A stretch of DNA of 64,000 bases from Sulfurimicrobium sp963741495 (lineage in GTDB: Bacteria; Pseudomonadota; Gammaproteobacteria; Burkholderiales; Sulfuricellaceae): positions 124,001-188,000 of the forward strand of contig CAVUID010000015.1 in assembly GCA_963741495.1 (NCBI GenBank). The letters are read 5' to 3'. Positions 1 through 9,611 of this stretch are shown here, piece by piece (position 1 is the stretch's first letter; each line of letters opens with the position of its first letter). The position numbers and the translations under genes were made by a program. The notes under the pieces are model-generated. The model saw nothing but the letters and a program-made list of their open reading frames with translations. It searched no databases and had not been told where the DNA came from.

Positions 1-112
1 CCATCCAGATGGCATGGATAGAAGAGGCCGAATAAGCACTTCATGATCGGCGCTTAAGCCCATTTCGGCTGGTTTCATGCCATGTTAAACTTCTGCTCCA
101 AAGAGGGCGGAA

Positions 113-1255
113 ATGGCTGAAGACAGCGATCTTGAACGTACAGAACCTGCGTCGCCGCGACGAATAGAGCAGGCAAGAGAGAAGGGCCAGGTTGCGCGTT
201 CGCGCGAGCTGACCACCGTTGCCATCCTGCTCGCTGCCGGCGGCAGCCTGATTTTTATGGGCGGCAGCATGATGGAGCATCTGCGCTCCATGATGCGAAA
301 TGGCCTGACACTGGATCGGGCGGTTATTTTCAACCCCAATCAGATGCTGCAACAACTGCATCTGCATTCGCTGGATATCCTGCTGGCTATTTTGCCTTTC
401 CTGGGTTTGATGGTGCTCGTCACTGTGGCTTCATCCGTGATGATTTCAGGCTGGCTGTTTACAACCCAGGCACTGGAGCCGGATTTTTCCCGCCTCAATC
501 CCCTGAAAGGGATCACCCGCATCTTTTCCTGGTCGGGTATCGTTGAAATGTTCAAGGCAGTAGGCAAGGCTGCGCTGATTGGCGGCGTGGCCACGTGGGT
601 GATGTGGCAGGACGTGAATGAAATCGTGTCGCTGGTGGCCGAGCCTCTTGATGCGGGCCTTCCCCATGTGGCTCGCATGGTGGGTTTTACCTTCATGGCG
701 GTGTCGGGGTCGATGCTGTTGATCGTCGCGATCGATGTGCCTTTCCAGCTGTGGAATCATGCCAAGCAACTGCGTATGACCAAGGAAGAGGTGCGCCAGG
801 AAGCCAAGGAAACCGAGGGCGATCCGCATGTCAAGGCGCGCATTCGCCAGCTTCAGCGTGAAGCGGCGCGGCGTCGCATGATGTCAGAGGTGCCCAAGGC
901 CGATGTGATCGTGACCAACCCGACTCACTATGCGGTGGCGCTGCGCTACCAGGAAGGGAGGATGGGCGCGCCACAGGTGGTGGCCAAGGGGGCTGAGCTG
1001 CTGGCGCAACGCATTCGCGAGCTAGGTGAGGAAAATCGGGTGCCCATTCTGGAAGCGCCGCCACTGGCCCGTGCCCTCTACCGGCACGCAGAACTGGGGC
1101 AGGAAATCCCCGCCAAGCTGTATACTGCGGTGGCTGAGGTGCTGGCTTATGTGTACCAGTTGCGTCGCTATCGTACTTACGGTGGCGCCGCGCCCGAAAC
1201 GCCGCGTGAGTTGCCGGTGCCGCCGGAACTGGATTTTGTAAGGGAAGCAGTTTGA
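113..1255 (+). CDS. flhB: Flagellar export switch protein FlhB
   Basis: Inner-membrane component of the flagellar type III export gate that switches substrate class from rod/hook to filament. The 380-residue product is of normal length. It has a basic N-terminus, hydrophobic segments between about residues 35 and 215, and a cytoplasmic domain carrying the autocleavage motif NPTH at residues 269-272, the position known in enterobacterial FlhB. ATG 113 is preceded by a GAGGGCGG ribosome site. It opens the operon flhB-flhA-flhF-flhG-fliA-motC-motD and ends 19 bases before flhA. Only 112 bases of upstream sequence are present, and no convincing promoter was found there. Confidence 0.97.
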   Translation: MAEDSDLERTEPASPRRIEQAREKGQVARSRELTTVAILLAAGGSLIFMGGSMMEHLRSMMRNGLTLDRAVIFNPNQMLQQLHLHSLDILLAILPFLGLMVLVTVASSVMISGWLFTTQALEPDFSRLNPLKGITRIFSWSGIVEMFKAVGKAALIGGVATWVMWQDVNEIVSLVAEPLDAGLPHVARMVGFTFMAVSGSMLLIVAIDVPFQLWNHAKQLRMTKEEVRQEAKETEGDPHVKARIRQLQREAARRRMMSEVPKADVIVTNPTHYAVALRYQEGRMGAPQVVAKGAELLAQRIRELGEENRVPILEAPPLARALYRHAELGQEIPAKLYTAVAEVLAYVYQLRRYRTYGGAAPETPRELPVPPELDFVREAV

Positions 1256-1274
1256 TTCAATCTGAGGTTGCCAA

Positions 1275-3359
1275 ATGAACGCCCGGGTGGATGCGCCGCC
1301 CCTGCAAAACCGCCGTGGCCTGAAGGGCCTGGTGGGGCCGGTTCTTATCATCCTGATTCTGGCGATGATGGTTTTGCCGTTGCCGCCGTTTCTGCTCGAT
1401 CTGCTGTTCACTTTCAATATTGCCATCGCGATGATCGTGATGCTGGTCAGTCTGTATACCCAGAAACCGCTGGAGTTCGCGGTATTCCCCACGGTGCTGC
1501 TGGTGACCACCTTGCTGCGCCTTTCCCTCAACGTGGCGTCGACCCGGGTGGTGCTGATGGAAGGTCATACCGGGCCGGATGCCGCAGGCAAGGTGATCGA
1601 GGCCTTCGGACACTTTCTGGTGGGCGGAAATTACACCGTCGGCATTATCGTGTTCATCATCCTGGTGATCATCAATTTCGTGGTGATCACCAAGGGCGCG
1701 GGAAGGATTGCCGAGGTCAGCGCGCGCTTCACCCTGGATGCCATGCCCGGCAAGCAGATGGCGATCGACGCCGACCTCAATGCCGGCCTGATCGGCGAGG
1801 ATGAGGCACGCAGGCGGCGGGCCGAAATTTCCCAGGAAGCGGATTTTTTCGGCTCCATGGATGGTGCCAGCAAGTTCGTGCGCGGCGATGCCGTTGCCGG
1901 CATTCTGATCCTGTTCATCAACGTCATCGGTGGTTTGCTGGTAGGCATTTTCCAGCACAATCTTGATGTTGCCACGGCTGCCAACAACTACACCCTGCTC
2001 GCCATTGGCGACGGCCTGGTGGCGCAGATTCCGGCGCTGATCATTTCCACTGCTGCCGGCATGGTGGTGAGCCGCGTGGCGACCGATGAAGATGTAGGGC
2101 AGCAGTTGATCGGCCAGCTCTTCAACCAACCCGCCGTGCTTTACATTACCGCGTCTATTCTGGGCTTGCTCGGAGTGATTCCGGGTATGCCGCATGTCGC
2201 ATTTTTTATTCTGGCCGGCACGCTGGCGGGCACGGCTTACTATATGGAACAAAAGGCTCTGGCGCCGGCTGCATCCGCTGCGCCACCGCCGGAAGCCATA
2301 CAGGCGCCGGAAATGCAGGAAGTGAGCTGGAATGACGTGATGCCAGTGGATGCGCTTGGGCTGGAAGTGGGTTATCGCCTGATTCCTCTGGTGGATCGTA
2401 CTCAGGATGGTGAGCTATTGCGCCGGATTCGCGGCATTCGCAAGAAATTCGCCCAGGATATGGGCTTTCTGGTGCCGCCCGTGCATATCCGCGATAACCT
2501 TGAATTGCGCCCCAACGCCTACCGCATCAGCCTGAAGGGTGTCGAGATCGGACAGGGCGAGGCCTATGCCGGCATGTATCTGGCGATCAACCCGGGGCGG
2601 GTGCTGGGCAACCTGCCCGGTACCACGACGACTGATCCGGCATTCGGCCTGCCGGCCGTGTGGATTGAAGCCAACCTGCGCGATCAGGCACAGACCTTCG
2701 GATATACGGTGGTGGATTCCAGCACCGTGGTGGCGACCCATCTCTCCAATATCATCCAGACCCATTCGGCCGAACTGCTGGGGCGCGAAGAGACACAGCA
2801 ACTGCTGGATCATCTCGCCAAGGAATCGCCCAAGCTGGTGGAGGAACTGGTGCCAAAACTGCTGCCTCTGGGTGTGGTGCAGAAAGTGCTGCAGAACCTG
2901 CTCGATGAAGGTGTGCATATTCGTGATATGCGCACCATTATCGACACCCTGGCCGATCATGCGGCCCGCACCCAGGATACAGCTGACCTGACGGCTGCGG
3001 TTCGCGTCGCGCTGGGCCGTGCTATCATGCAGCAAATTTACCCGGGAGCCGCAGAGTTGCAGGTGATGACCCTCGAACCCGATCTCGAACAGATCATGAT
3101 GCATGCCGCTCAGGGCATGGGCGAAGGTTTGGGACTGGAGCCCGGGCTGGCGGAAAATCTGGTGCAGCAAACCGCCAAGGCGGTGCAGCAGCAGGAACAG
3201 ATGGGCTTGCCCGCCGTGCTGCTGGTGCCTGCCGCGTTGCGGCCATTGCTTTCCCGCTTTCTGCGGCGCGTGGCCCCTCAGCTTAAAGTGATTTCCCACG
3301 CTGAAATTCCCGACTCCAAAAATATTCGCGTGACTGCCGTGCTGGGTGCCAGAGCATGA
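1275..3359 (+). CDS. flhA: Flagellar export gate protein FlhA
   Basis: Large transmembrane subunit of the flagellar protein-export gate, which uses the proton gradient and docks chaperone-substrate complexes. The 694-residue product has an N-terminal half of about eight membrane segments and the FHIPEP-family signature around residues 150-200 (ARFTLDAMPGKQMAIDAD). A short linker rich in Ala and Pro near residues 330-350 leads to the C-terminal cytoplasmic docking domain. Length and motifs are normal. Its stop overlaps the flhF start as ATGA, so translation is probably coupled. Confidence 0.97.
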   Translation: MNARVDAPPLQNRRGLKGLVGPVLIILILAMMVLPLPPFLLDLLFTFNIAIAMIVMLVSLYTQKPLEFAVFPTVLLVTTLLRLSLNVASTRVVLMEGHTGPDAAGKVIEAFGHFLVGGNYTVGIIVFIILVIINFVVITKGAGRIAEVSARFTLDAMPGKQMAIDADLNAGLIGEDEARRRRAEISQEADFFGSMDGASKFVRGDAVAGILILFINVIGGLLVGIFQHNLDVATAANNYTLLAIGDGLVAQIPALIISTAAGMVVSRVATDEDVGQQLIGQLFNQPAVLYITASILGLLGVIPGMPHVAFFILAGTLAGTAYYMEQKALAPAASAAPPPEAIQAPEMQEVSWNDVMPVDALGLEVGYRLIPLVDRTQDGELLRRIRGIRKKFAQDMGFLVPPVHIRDNLELRPNAYRISLKGVEIGQGEAYAGMYLAINPGRVLGNLPGTTTTDPAFGLPAVWIEANLRDQAQTFGYTVVDSSTVVATHLSNIIQTHSAELLGREETQQLLDHLAKESPKLVEELVPKLLPLGVVQKVLQNLLDEGVHIRDMRTIIDTLADHAARTQDTADLTAAVRVALGRAIMQQIYPGAAELQVMTLEPDLEQIMMHAAQGMGEGLGLEPGLAENLVQQTAKAVQQQEQMGLPAVLLVPAALRPLLSRFLRRVAPQLKVISHAEIPDSKNIRVTAVLGARA

Positions 3360-4714
3360 ATGTAAAAAAATTCCGCGCTGCCAATACCCGCGAGGCCCTG
3401 CGCCAGGTCAGGGATGCCCTGGGTGCGGATGCCATTATTCTTTCCAATCGTTCAGCGGATGGCATGATCGAAATCATGGCAGTGGCCAATATGGATGTGG
3501 CTTCCCTTGCTACGCCTGCGCTGGCTTCGGCGCCGGTAATCAGCCAGCCGCGCAAGCCGCAAAATCAGCCGCCGCGCCATGAACCTCCCTTAAGTGCTGC
3601 CGGCGAGGAACCACGCCCGCTCAAAAGAGAAGATATCAGCGTACTCCAGCGTATCCGGCAGGAAGCCATGCTGGATGCAGTTTCCCCCGCTGCCTCGCAG
3701 CAAGTTAAGCCCCAGGCCTCGCCCGTTGCTGCACCGAATGCCATGGATGGCGTGGTGCAGGAAATGATGCATGAAATCCGTTCCCTGCGCGGCATGCTGG
3801 AAGGGCAACTGGCTGGGCTGGCGTGGGGTGAGTTGCAGCGTAGCGACCCGGTCAAGGTGGAGGTGCTGCGCCATATGCTGGCTGTGGGATTCAGTCCGGC
3901 GCTATCGCGCCAGTTGCTGGAAAAACTGCCGCCCGGCGGGGATTTTGCGCGCGGCATGAAATGGGTCAAGGCGGCGCTGGTGCATAATCTGCGCGTAGTC
4001 AAGGAAGGTGACGACATCATAGATCGTGGCGGCGTCTATGCTCTGGTTGGCCCCACCGGGGTCGGCAAGACCACCACGGTGGCCAAGCTCGCGGCGCGTT
4101 GCCGCCTCAAGCATGGCGCCAACAAGCTGGCGTTGTTGACAACCGACAGCTACCGGATTGGTGCGCACGAGCAGTTGCGGATTTACGGGAAAATTCTTGG
4201 CGTGCCGGTGTATGCAGTCAAGGACGAGGCGGATTTGCAGTTTACGCTGGCCGATCTGCAGAACAAGCATCTGGTGCTGATCGATACCGTGGGCATGAGC
4301 CAGCGCGACCGTCGTCTGGAAGAACAGGTGGCCTTGCTGACCAGCGGCGGCCGCAGCGTCAAACGCCTGCTGCTGATTGGCGCCAACGCGCAGGGCAGCA
4401 CGCTGGAAGATGTCGTGCGGGCCTACAAGGGGTCTGGTATGGATGGCTGCATTCTGACCAAGGTAGACGAGGCGATCAGCTTTGGTGGCGCGCTCGATGT
4501 CATTATCCGCCACCAGTTGCCGCTGAATTACATTACCAATGGGCAGCGCGTGCCGGAAGACCTGCATCTGGCGAATGCCTCATATCTGGTGGACCGGGCA
4601 TTCCGCCCACCTGAAACGCATGCTTCGTTCAGCCTGGAAGAAGGGGAGTTCCCTCTGGTGATGGCGGGTGTCAGCGATGAGAGCACATCCGGCGCGGGGA
4701 CGCTGCGTGGCTGA
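3356..4714 (+). CDS. flhF: Flagellar SRP-like GTPase FlhF
   Basis: SRP-family GTPase that places and licenses assembly of polar flagella. The N-terminal B domain begins MNVKKFRAANTREALRQV and is followed by a low-complexity linker. The NG domain carries the P-loop GPTGVGKTTT at about residue 229 and the G4-type motif TKVDEA near residue 365. The 452-residue length is typical. The start overlaps the flhA stop. FlhF together with FlhG and FliA implies polar flagellation and numerical control, which is known family biology rather than something the sequence shows. Confidence 0.96.
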   Translation: MNVKKFRAANTREALRQVRDALGADAIILSNRSADGMIEIMAVANMDVASLATPALASAPVISQPRKPQNQPPRHEPPLSAAGEEPRPLKREDISVLQRIRQEAMLDAVSPAASQQVKPQASPVAAPNAMDGVVQEMMHEIRSLRGMLEGQLAGLAWGELQRSDPVKVEVLRHMLAVGFSPALSRQLLEKLPPGGDFARGMKWVKAALVHNLRVVKEGDDIIDRGGVYALVGPTGVGKTTTVAKLAARCRLKHGANKLALLTTDSYRIGAHEQLRIYGKILGVPVYAVKDEADLQFTLADLQNKHLVLIDTVGMSQRDRRLEEQVALLTSGGRSVKRLLLIGANAQGSTLEDVVRAYKGSGMDGCILTKVDEAISFGGALDVIIRHQLPLNYITNGQRVPEDLHLANASYLVDRAFRPPETHASFSLEEGEFPLVMAGVSDESTSGAGTLRG

Positions 4715-5604
4715 AGTCATGCAGGATCAGGCCGCAGGATTACGCCGGTTGTTGTCCGGTGATTTTGTACGCATTGTGACGCTGACCAGCGGCAGGCGCG
4801 GCGTGGGGAAAACCACTGCGCTGATCAATCTGGCGGCTGCGCTGGCCAAACGCGGCAAGCAGGTGATGGTGCTGGATGAGCATCAGGGTGCGCATAGCGT
4901 GGTTGGCATGCTGGGCCTTACCCCTTACTACGACCTGAGCCACGTCGTCAGGCGCGAACGCAGCCTGGAACAGGTCATGCTGTCCGGCCCGGAAGGCATC
5001 ATGGTGGTTCCCGCAGGCAAGAGCGTGCAGTCCCTCGCTGCTCTGGGCGCGGAAGATCAGGCTTCGCTGGTACATGCTTTTGGCCAGCTTTCGCTGCCGG
5101 TCGATGTGGTGCTGGTCGATGCCGTCGCGGGTGTGGCGAGTCATGTTCTGCCGCTCAGTCTGGCCGCTCAGGAACTGGTGCTGGTGGTGGATCCCCGGCA
5201 GGCTTCGATGACCGATGCCTATGCCCTGATCAAGGTGCTGAATCAGGGGTTTGCGCGGCGCAGTTTTCATATTATTGTGAACCGTGTGGCCCGTCCGGAA
5301 GAGGGCGAGGCGGTGTTCAGGAATGTGGCCGCCGTGGCGAGCCGTTTTCTCAAGGTATCGCTGGATTACATGGGATGCGTGCCGCTTGATGAGAAGCTGC
5401 ATCGCGCTACCCAGCTGGGACGTACAGCTCGTGGATGCTTTCCCTGCAACTGCGGCGGCCCAGACATTTCGCGATCTGGCGGAAGCCGTGGATCAGTGGC
5501 CTCATCCCGATGGAGATGGGGGACAGTTGGAGACTTTCATGCAGCGCCTGATTCAGACCAGTCGTGCGGCGGCGTCTGGACCCGGTTTGCCTGGGCGGGT
5601 TTGA
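4707..5604 (+). CDS. flhG: Flagellar number regulator FlhG (MinD-like ATPase), frameshifted near the C-terminus
   Basis: MinD/ParA-family ATPase that limits flagellar number and stimulates FlhF. The N-terminal DQAAGLRRLL segment matches the known FlhF-activating helix. The P-loop reads SGRRGVGKTT, so the usual signature lysine of MinD proteins (KGGxGKT) is an arginine. The likely start is GTG 4707, overlapping flhF; ATG 4719 is an alternative. The reading frame is lost near 5430: the expected continuation VDAFPATAAAQTF lies one base on, and removing one base (for example C5430) restores about 57 residues, ending at 5604. Whether this is a real mutation or a sequence error cannot be told here. 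Confidence 0.9.
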
Positions 5605-5611
5605 CGGCAAT

Positions 5612-6334
5612 ATGTATCAGGCAAACGGCAAACTGCAGAGCAACGAGCAGTATGTGGCGCAGTATGCGCCGCTGGTCAAACGCATTGCGCATCATCTGGC
5701 GGCAAAGTTGCCGCCCAGCGTGCAGGTGGATGACCTGATTCAGGCCGGACTGATTGGCCTGCTGGATGCGGTTAGTCACTATGATGCGACGCAGGGCGCA
5801 CAGTTTGAAACTTATGCCAGCCAGCGAATTCGCGGCGCCATGCTGGATGAGTTGCGCGATGCGGACTGGGCGCCACGTTCGGCACGCAAGAGCATGCGCA
5901 CCATTGAGGCCGCAGTCAGCAAGCTGGAACAGCAGCTGGGACGATCTCCGGGTGAACAGGAGCTGGCCCGGGAACTGCAATTGCCGCTGGAGGCGTACCA
6001 GCAGATGCTGCTGGATGCGCGTGGCCACCAGTTGGTGCATTACGAGGATTATCGGTCCGAAGGTGAGGAAGATTTTTTCGAGCGCCATGCGGCCGATGAG
6101 CGGCCAGATCCTCTGGGGTGTATCGAGGATGGCGCGTTTCGTGGTGCGCTGGTGGAGGCGATCAAGCTTCTGCCTGAACGCGAGCAGTTGATGATGAGCC
6201 TGTATTACGAGGAGGAGTTGAACTTGAAAGAAATCGGTGCAGTACTGGGCGTTACCGAATCACGCGTTAGTCAGCTCCACAGCCAGGCAGTGGCGCGTCT
6301 GCGCAGCCGGCTCAAGGACTGGTTGAACCACTGA
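5612..6334 (+). CDS. fliA: Flagellar RNA polymerase sigma-28 factor FliA
   Basis: Sigma factor for late flagellar genes. The 240-residue product has region 2 (YAPLVKRIAHHLAAK...DDLIQAGLIGLLDAV, about residues 15-55), region 3, and region 4 with a helix-turn-helix (LKEIGAVLGVTESRVSQLH near residue 215). ATG 5612 is chosen over a longer in-frame start because it matches the usual FliA N-terminus and follows the flhG end by 7 bases. Its antagonist flgM lies at 8467-8772, and two matching promoters (before flgK and flgM) are in this window. The stop overlaps the motC start as TGATG. Confidence 0.97.
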   Translation: MYQANGKLQSNEQYVAQYAPLVKRIAHHLAAKLPPSVQVDDLIQAGLIGLLDAVSHYDATQGAQFETYASQRIRGAMLDELRDADWAPRSARKSMRTIEAAVSKLEQQLGRSPGEQELARELQLPLEAYQQMLLDARGHQLVHYEDYRSEGEEDFFERHAADERPDPLGCIEDGAFRGALVEAIKLLPEREQLMMSLYYEEELNLKEIGAVLGVTESRVSQLHSQAVARLRSRLKDWLNH

Positions 6335-7086
6335 TGCGAGGCGGCGTGGACCTGATCAGCATTGCCGGCCTGCTACTGGGCGTGGCTGCCATTGTTGGCG
6401 GACAGATTCTTGAAGGAGGGAACGTTGCTTCCCTGATACAGGTTACGGCATTTTTCATCGTGATCGGCGGCACCATGGCTGCTGTCATGCTGCAAAGCTC
6501 GCTGCCTGTATTTCTCAACGGAATGAGACTGCTCAAATGGGTAATTGTGCCGCCGCAGGCGCACCCGGCAGAGTTGATCGGAGAAATTCTCGGCTGGAGC
6601 CAGATTGCCCGTAAAGGCGGCCTGTTGGCCCTGGAGCCGCTGATCGACGATCTGTCCGACCCTTTCAAGCGTAAAGGTCTGCAGATGCTGGTTGACGGTG
6701 CGGAGCCGGATAAAATTCGCGAAGCACTGGAAGTGGAAATCAATACCTATGAGGAGCACCAGCGCCAGGCCGCGAAGGTATGGGAATCGGCGGGTGGTTA
6801 CGCCCCTACTATCGGTATTCTGGGTGCGGTGATGGGGCTGATTCACGTGATGGAGAACCTGTCCGACCCCTCCAAGCTGGGCGGGGGGATCGCCGTGGCA
6901 TTCGTTGCTACCATCTATGGTGTTGGCTCAGCCAACCTGTTGTTTTTGCCCATTGCCAACAAGCTGAAGGCCCTGATCGCACATCAGGTTACGATGCGGG
7001 AAATGCTGATCGAGGGCCTGGGTTCGATTGCCAACGGTGAGAATCCGCGCATTATCGAGACCAAGCTTCAGGGATATGTTGTGTAA
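6334..7086 (+). CDS. motC: Flagellar motor stator protein MotC (MotA family)
   Basis: Four-helix stator subunit that couples ion flow to rotor torque. The 250-residue product begins with a membrane helix (ISIAGLLLGVAAIVGGQIL). Its C-terminal pair of helices includes the conserved proline regions APTIGILGAVMGLIHVM (about residue 155) and a second at LLFLPIANKLK (about residue 210). The pairing with a MotD-like partner immediately downstream and the location after fliA resemble the pseudomonad motCD arrangement rather than motAB. This is likely one of two stator sets in the organism, but that cannot be verified from this window. Confidence 0.93.
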   Translation: MRGGVDLISIAGLLLGVAAIVGGQILEGGNVASLIQVTAFFIVIGGTMAAVMLQSSLPVFLNGMRLLKWVIVPPQAHPAELIGEILGWSQIARKGGLLALEPLIDDLSDPFKRKGLQMLVDGAEPDKIREALEVEINTYEEHQRQAAKVWESAGGYAPTIGILGAVMGLIHVMENLSDPSKLGGGIAVAFVATIYGVGSANLLFLPIANKLKALIAHQVTMREMLIEGLGSIANGENPRIIETKLQGYVV

Positions 7087-7091
7087 GCAGT

Positions 7092-7877
7092 ATGGCGCGA
7101 AAAAAGAAACCTGAAGAGCACGAAAATCATGAGCGCTGGCTGGTTTCCTACGCCGACTTCATTACCCTGCTGTTTGCCTTTTTTGTCGTGATGTATGCCA
7201 TTTCATCGCTCAATGAAGGCAAATATCGTGTTCTCAGCGATTCACTGGTCGATGCTTTCAAGCGTGCGCCTACCAGTCAGGAGACAATACGCTTGAAGAC
7301 AGAGTCTCCCTCGCTGTCCTCGACGGGCAAGCCCAACGTGATCATGCAGAAAATTCCGCAGAGAACCGATCCGGTTCAGGAAGCCAAGCGCAAGCAGCAG
7401 GCAGAAAAGATGAAGGAGGTCGCCAGCGATATTCTCAAGGTGATGGCGCCGCTGGTTCAGGAAGGCCATGTGCGCGTTACGCAGAGCATCCTCGGCATCT
7501 CAATTGAAATCAATGCCAGCGTACTTTTTGCACCTGGACAGGCTTTGCTGGAAAAACAATCCATACAGGTGTTGAGCGCTGTTGCGCAAGTGGTCGCCAT
7601 GGTGCCCAATGCAGTGCAGATCGAAGGGCACACGGATAACATTCCGATTGCCACGCCAGCCTATCCATCCAACTGGGAACTTTCGACTGCGCGTGCCAGC
7701 AGCGTGGTGCGGCTATTCATCGAGAATGGCGTTGATCCGGCGCGCCTGACCGCTGTTGGTTTCGCTGACCAGCGACCCGTAGACCCCAATGACACGAACG
7801 AAAGCAGGGCACGTAACCGGCGCGTGACTGTCATGATTGAACCAGACGTCAAAGTGCCGAAAACGGTGTTGCAGTAA
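7092..7877 (+). CDS. motD: Flagellar motor stator protein MotD (MotB/OmpA family)
   Basis: Peptidoglycan-anchored partner of MotC. The 261-residue product starts with a lysine-rich cytoplasmic tail. A single membrane helix follows, with the ion-carrying aspartate in SYADF (D22), and then a periplasmic OmpA-like domain (EGHTDNIPI near residue 178; NRRVTVMIEP near the end) that binds peptidoglycan. It follows motC by 5 bases. It converges on flgN, with a heptamer-repeat hairpin between the two stops. Confidence 0.94.
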   Translation: MARKKKPEEHENHERWLVSYADFITLLFAFFVVMYAISSLNEGKYRVLSDSLVDAFKRAPTSQETIRLKTESPSLSSTGKPNVIMQKIPQRTDPVQEAKRKQQAEKMKEVASDILKVMAPLVQEGHVRVTQSILGISIEINASVLFAPGQALLEKQSIQVLSAVAQVVAMVPNAVQIEGHTDNIPIATPAYPSNWELSTARASSVVRLFIENGVDPARLTAVGFADQRPVDPNDTNESRARNRRVTVMIEPDVKVPKTVLQ

Positions 7878-7890
7878 GGTATGGTTTTGC

Positions 7891-7980
<90 letters not shown>

Positions 7981-7982
7981 CC

Positions 7983-8465
7983 TCAGGCTTTGTCGAGCCG
8001 CCGACCGCTTGCGGCGGCGCTGATCTGGCCGTTCGGCCCATACAGGCTGGCCATCGGATTGGCTGCGCTCTTGAGTGCGGAAAGCGCTTGCTGATTGTGG
8101 CGCAGGCGCGTATCAATCAGGATGCCGTTGCTGCGGTTGACCTGATCCACTTCACGGGCCAGATCAAGCAGTTTTCCCCACATCTCGCGAGTTGAAGTTT
8201 GAGCCTTGACGGCGTCAAGATAAGTAGCGATACCGGCGGCGTCGTTAGTGCAACCGGCTGTGGCAATGAGGCCGTGACGCTGGGCGCCGAGCCCTGCCAG
8301 TTTTTCAACCAATTCGGATTTCTGGCTTGCGAGTCGCAAGAGCTGGTCGGTGTCGCCTTTGATGAGTGCGTCCTGCTCCTGTTGCAGTAATTGATGAAAT
8401 TCCTGAAATCCGCCAAGCTCCGCCTTGATCAGCGAGGCGATAGCGGTGTCTGAATTCGCGTCCAA
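7983..8465 (-). CDS. flgN: Flagellar export chaperone FlgN
   Basis: Small helical chaperone that escorts hook-associated proteins FlgK and FlgL to the export gate. The 160-residue product is predicted largely alpha-helical, with heptad-like leucines (FQEFHQLLQQEQDALIKGD) typical of the family. It sits one base downstream of flgM on the same strand, the standard flgMN pairing, and is presumably transcribed from the sigma-28 promoter upstream of flgM. The C-terminal tail is Ala/Gly rich and probably disordered. Confidence 0.9.
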   Translation of the reverse strand: MDANSDTAIASLIKAELGGFQEFHQLLQQEQDALIKGDTDQLLRLASQKSELVEKLAGLGAQRHGLIATAGCTNDAAGIATYLDAVKAQTSTREMWGKLLDLAREVDQVNRSNGILIDTRLRHNQQALSALKSAANPMASLYGPNGQISAAASGRRLDKA

Positions 8466-8466
8466 A

Positions 8467-8772
8467 TCAGGCTCTGGGTTCTGTCAGCAGTTCTTTGACT
8501 GAGTTCAGCAAACCGTCAGCAATTTTTTCCGGGTTGATTTTAAAGCGTCCCTCGGAAATTGCCTGTTTGATGGCTTCCACTTTGGCGGTGTCCATCGGTT
8601 GGCTTTCACCGCTTCCTCCCAGCGCCTGAAGCTGGCTGGAGGAGGTCAGTTTGACCTCGGTGGCGCCGCCGGATTTAGGGGTTTCCGGGGTATTGGCGCC
8701 CTTGTCGCGTACGACCTTGCTCTCACCGCTTGGCGTGGCAATGGTCTTGCTGATGGAGTTGTCTATTTTCAC
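8467..8772 (-). CDS. flgM: Anti-sigma-28 factor FlgM
   Basis: Anti-sigma factor that holds FliA inactive until it is exported through the finished hook-basal body. The 101-residue product has a disordered N-terminal half and the conserved C-terminal FliA-binding helices (KVEAIKQAISEGRFKINPEKIADGLL). The start is GTG at 8770-8772 with AAGGAAA upstream. Its own promoter (8825-8851) is of the FliA type, which gives the familiar negative autoregulatory loop. Confidence 0.94.
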   Translation of the reverse strand: MKIDNSISKTIATPSGESKVVRDKGANTPETPKSGGATEVKLTSSSQLQALGGSGESQPMDTAKVEAIKQAISEGRFKINPEKIADGLLNSVKELLTEPRA

Positions 8773-8824
8773 GATATTTCCTTTGCGCTAATCCTGATTG
8801 TTCAGGGCAATCCTGTCATATGTC

Positions 8825-8851
8825 ATAGCGGCACCCTTGAAAGAAACTTTA
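8825..8851 (-). promoter_or_regulatory. Sigma-28 (FliA) promoter of flgMN
   Basis: On the minus strand the sequence is TAAAGTTT, an 11-base spacer, then GCCGCTAT. The family consensus is TAAAGTTT-N11-GCCGATAA, so the -35 box and spacing are exact and the -10 box differs at two bases. It lies about 50 bases upstream of the flgM GTG start. Confidence 0.85.
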
Positions 8852-8911
8852 GCTGATGTCAGGAAAATTTCCACGGCCAGTATAACAAAATCACATCGAT
8901 CTGAGACACAT

Positions 8912-9604
8912 TCAGAACGGGACTTCCACGATGCCGCCTTCTCGTGCCGTGCCTTTGATGATCTGCCCCGATCCGCTGCGTACGGAAACGATCTGGCCTG
9001 CTGCCGCATTGGTCAGCGCCTTGCCTTCTGCATTGACCTGGAAGCCCTGGCCTCGGGCAAGAATTTTTACGCTTTGACCCTGCTGGATTACATAAGGCGC
9101 ACGCAACATGTCAATCCGCAGTGGATATCCTGCCGCCACGCCGATGGTGGTGGTTTTCCCCAGTGCCTGCCTGACGTCGGTAATGACGCCCGATGCAAAC
9201 TGGGTAATGTCGTCATTTTTCAGCAGAATATCTGCTTCTGTGATGGTCTGGCCTGAGCCGATGGGGCGGGCGGCGAATACGACTTCACTGGTGATGCTGA
9301 CCGTGATCGGGATGTAAACGGTCCAGGGCGAGGGTGTGTTGCAGCGTGCGCCGATGTTGCTGTTGCCCCACAGGCGTGTTCCGGTGGGAATGAAGAAATC
9401 GATGGACTGGCAGTCGGAAAGGCGCAGGCGAGGATCCAGCGGTATGGCCGTGACAGATACGGTTCCGGGCTGTGCGGCACTTTGTTGCCGGGCAAACTGG
9501 ATGGCGCCATTGCGGACGGCTTCGAGATCCTGCCACTGCGTGCCGGCAAGCGCAGGAAACGAAAAAAGCAGAAACAAAAAAAATGGCTGGAAGCGCGTCG
9601 ACAT
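8912..9604 (-). CDS. flgA: Flagellar basal-body P-ring assembly chaperone FlgA
   Basis: Periplasmic chaperone needed for assembly of FlgI into the P-ring. The 230-residue product has a signal peptide (FFLFLLFSFPALAG, cleavage near residue 21) and a C-terminal SAF-type domain (ARPIGSGQTITEADILL from about residue 127). It diverges from the diguanylate cyclase gene at 9676. The next minus-strand gene, flgM, is 139 bases away and has its own promoter, so flgA is probably a separate unit. Confidence 0.94.
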   Translation of the reverse strand: MSTRFQPFFLFLLFSFPALAGTQWQDLEAVRNGAIQFARQQSAAQPGTVSVTAIPLDPRLRLSDCQSIDFFIPTGTRLWGNSNIGARCNTPSPWTVYIPITVSITSEVVFAARPIGSGQTITEADILLKNDDITQFASGVITDVRQALGKTTTIGVAAGYPLRIDMLRAPYVIQQGQSVKILARGQGFQVNAEGKALTNAAAGQIVSVRSGSGQIIKGTAREGGIVEVPF

Positions 9605-9611
9605 GCTTTGA

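Noticed and set aside
1..35. Possible 3' tail of an upstream gene ending in a TAA (reading ...IQMAWIEEAE)
   Set aside because: Only about ten codons are available, with no recognisable family signature. The frame could be chance.
1257..2252. A 331-residue minus-strand frame opposite flhA
   Set aside because: Antisense to the strongly conserved export-gate domain of FlhA, and its composition is not protein-like.
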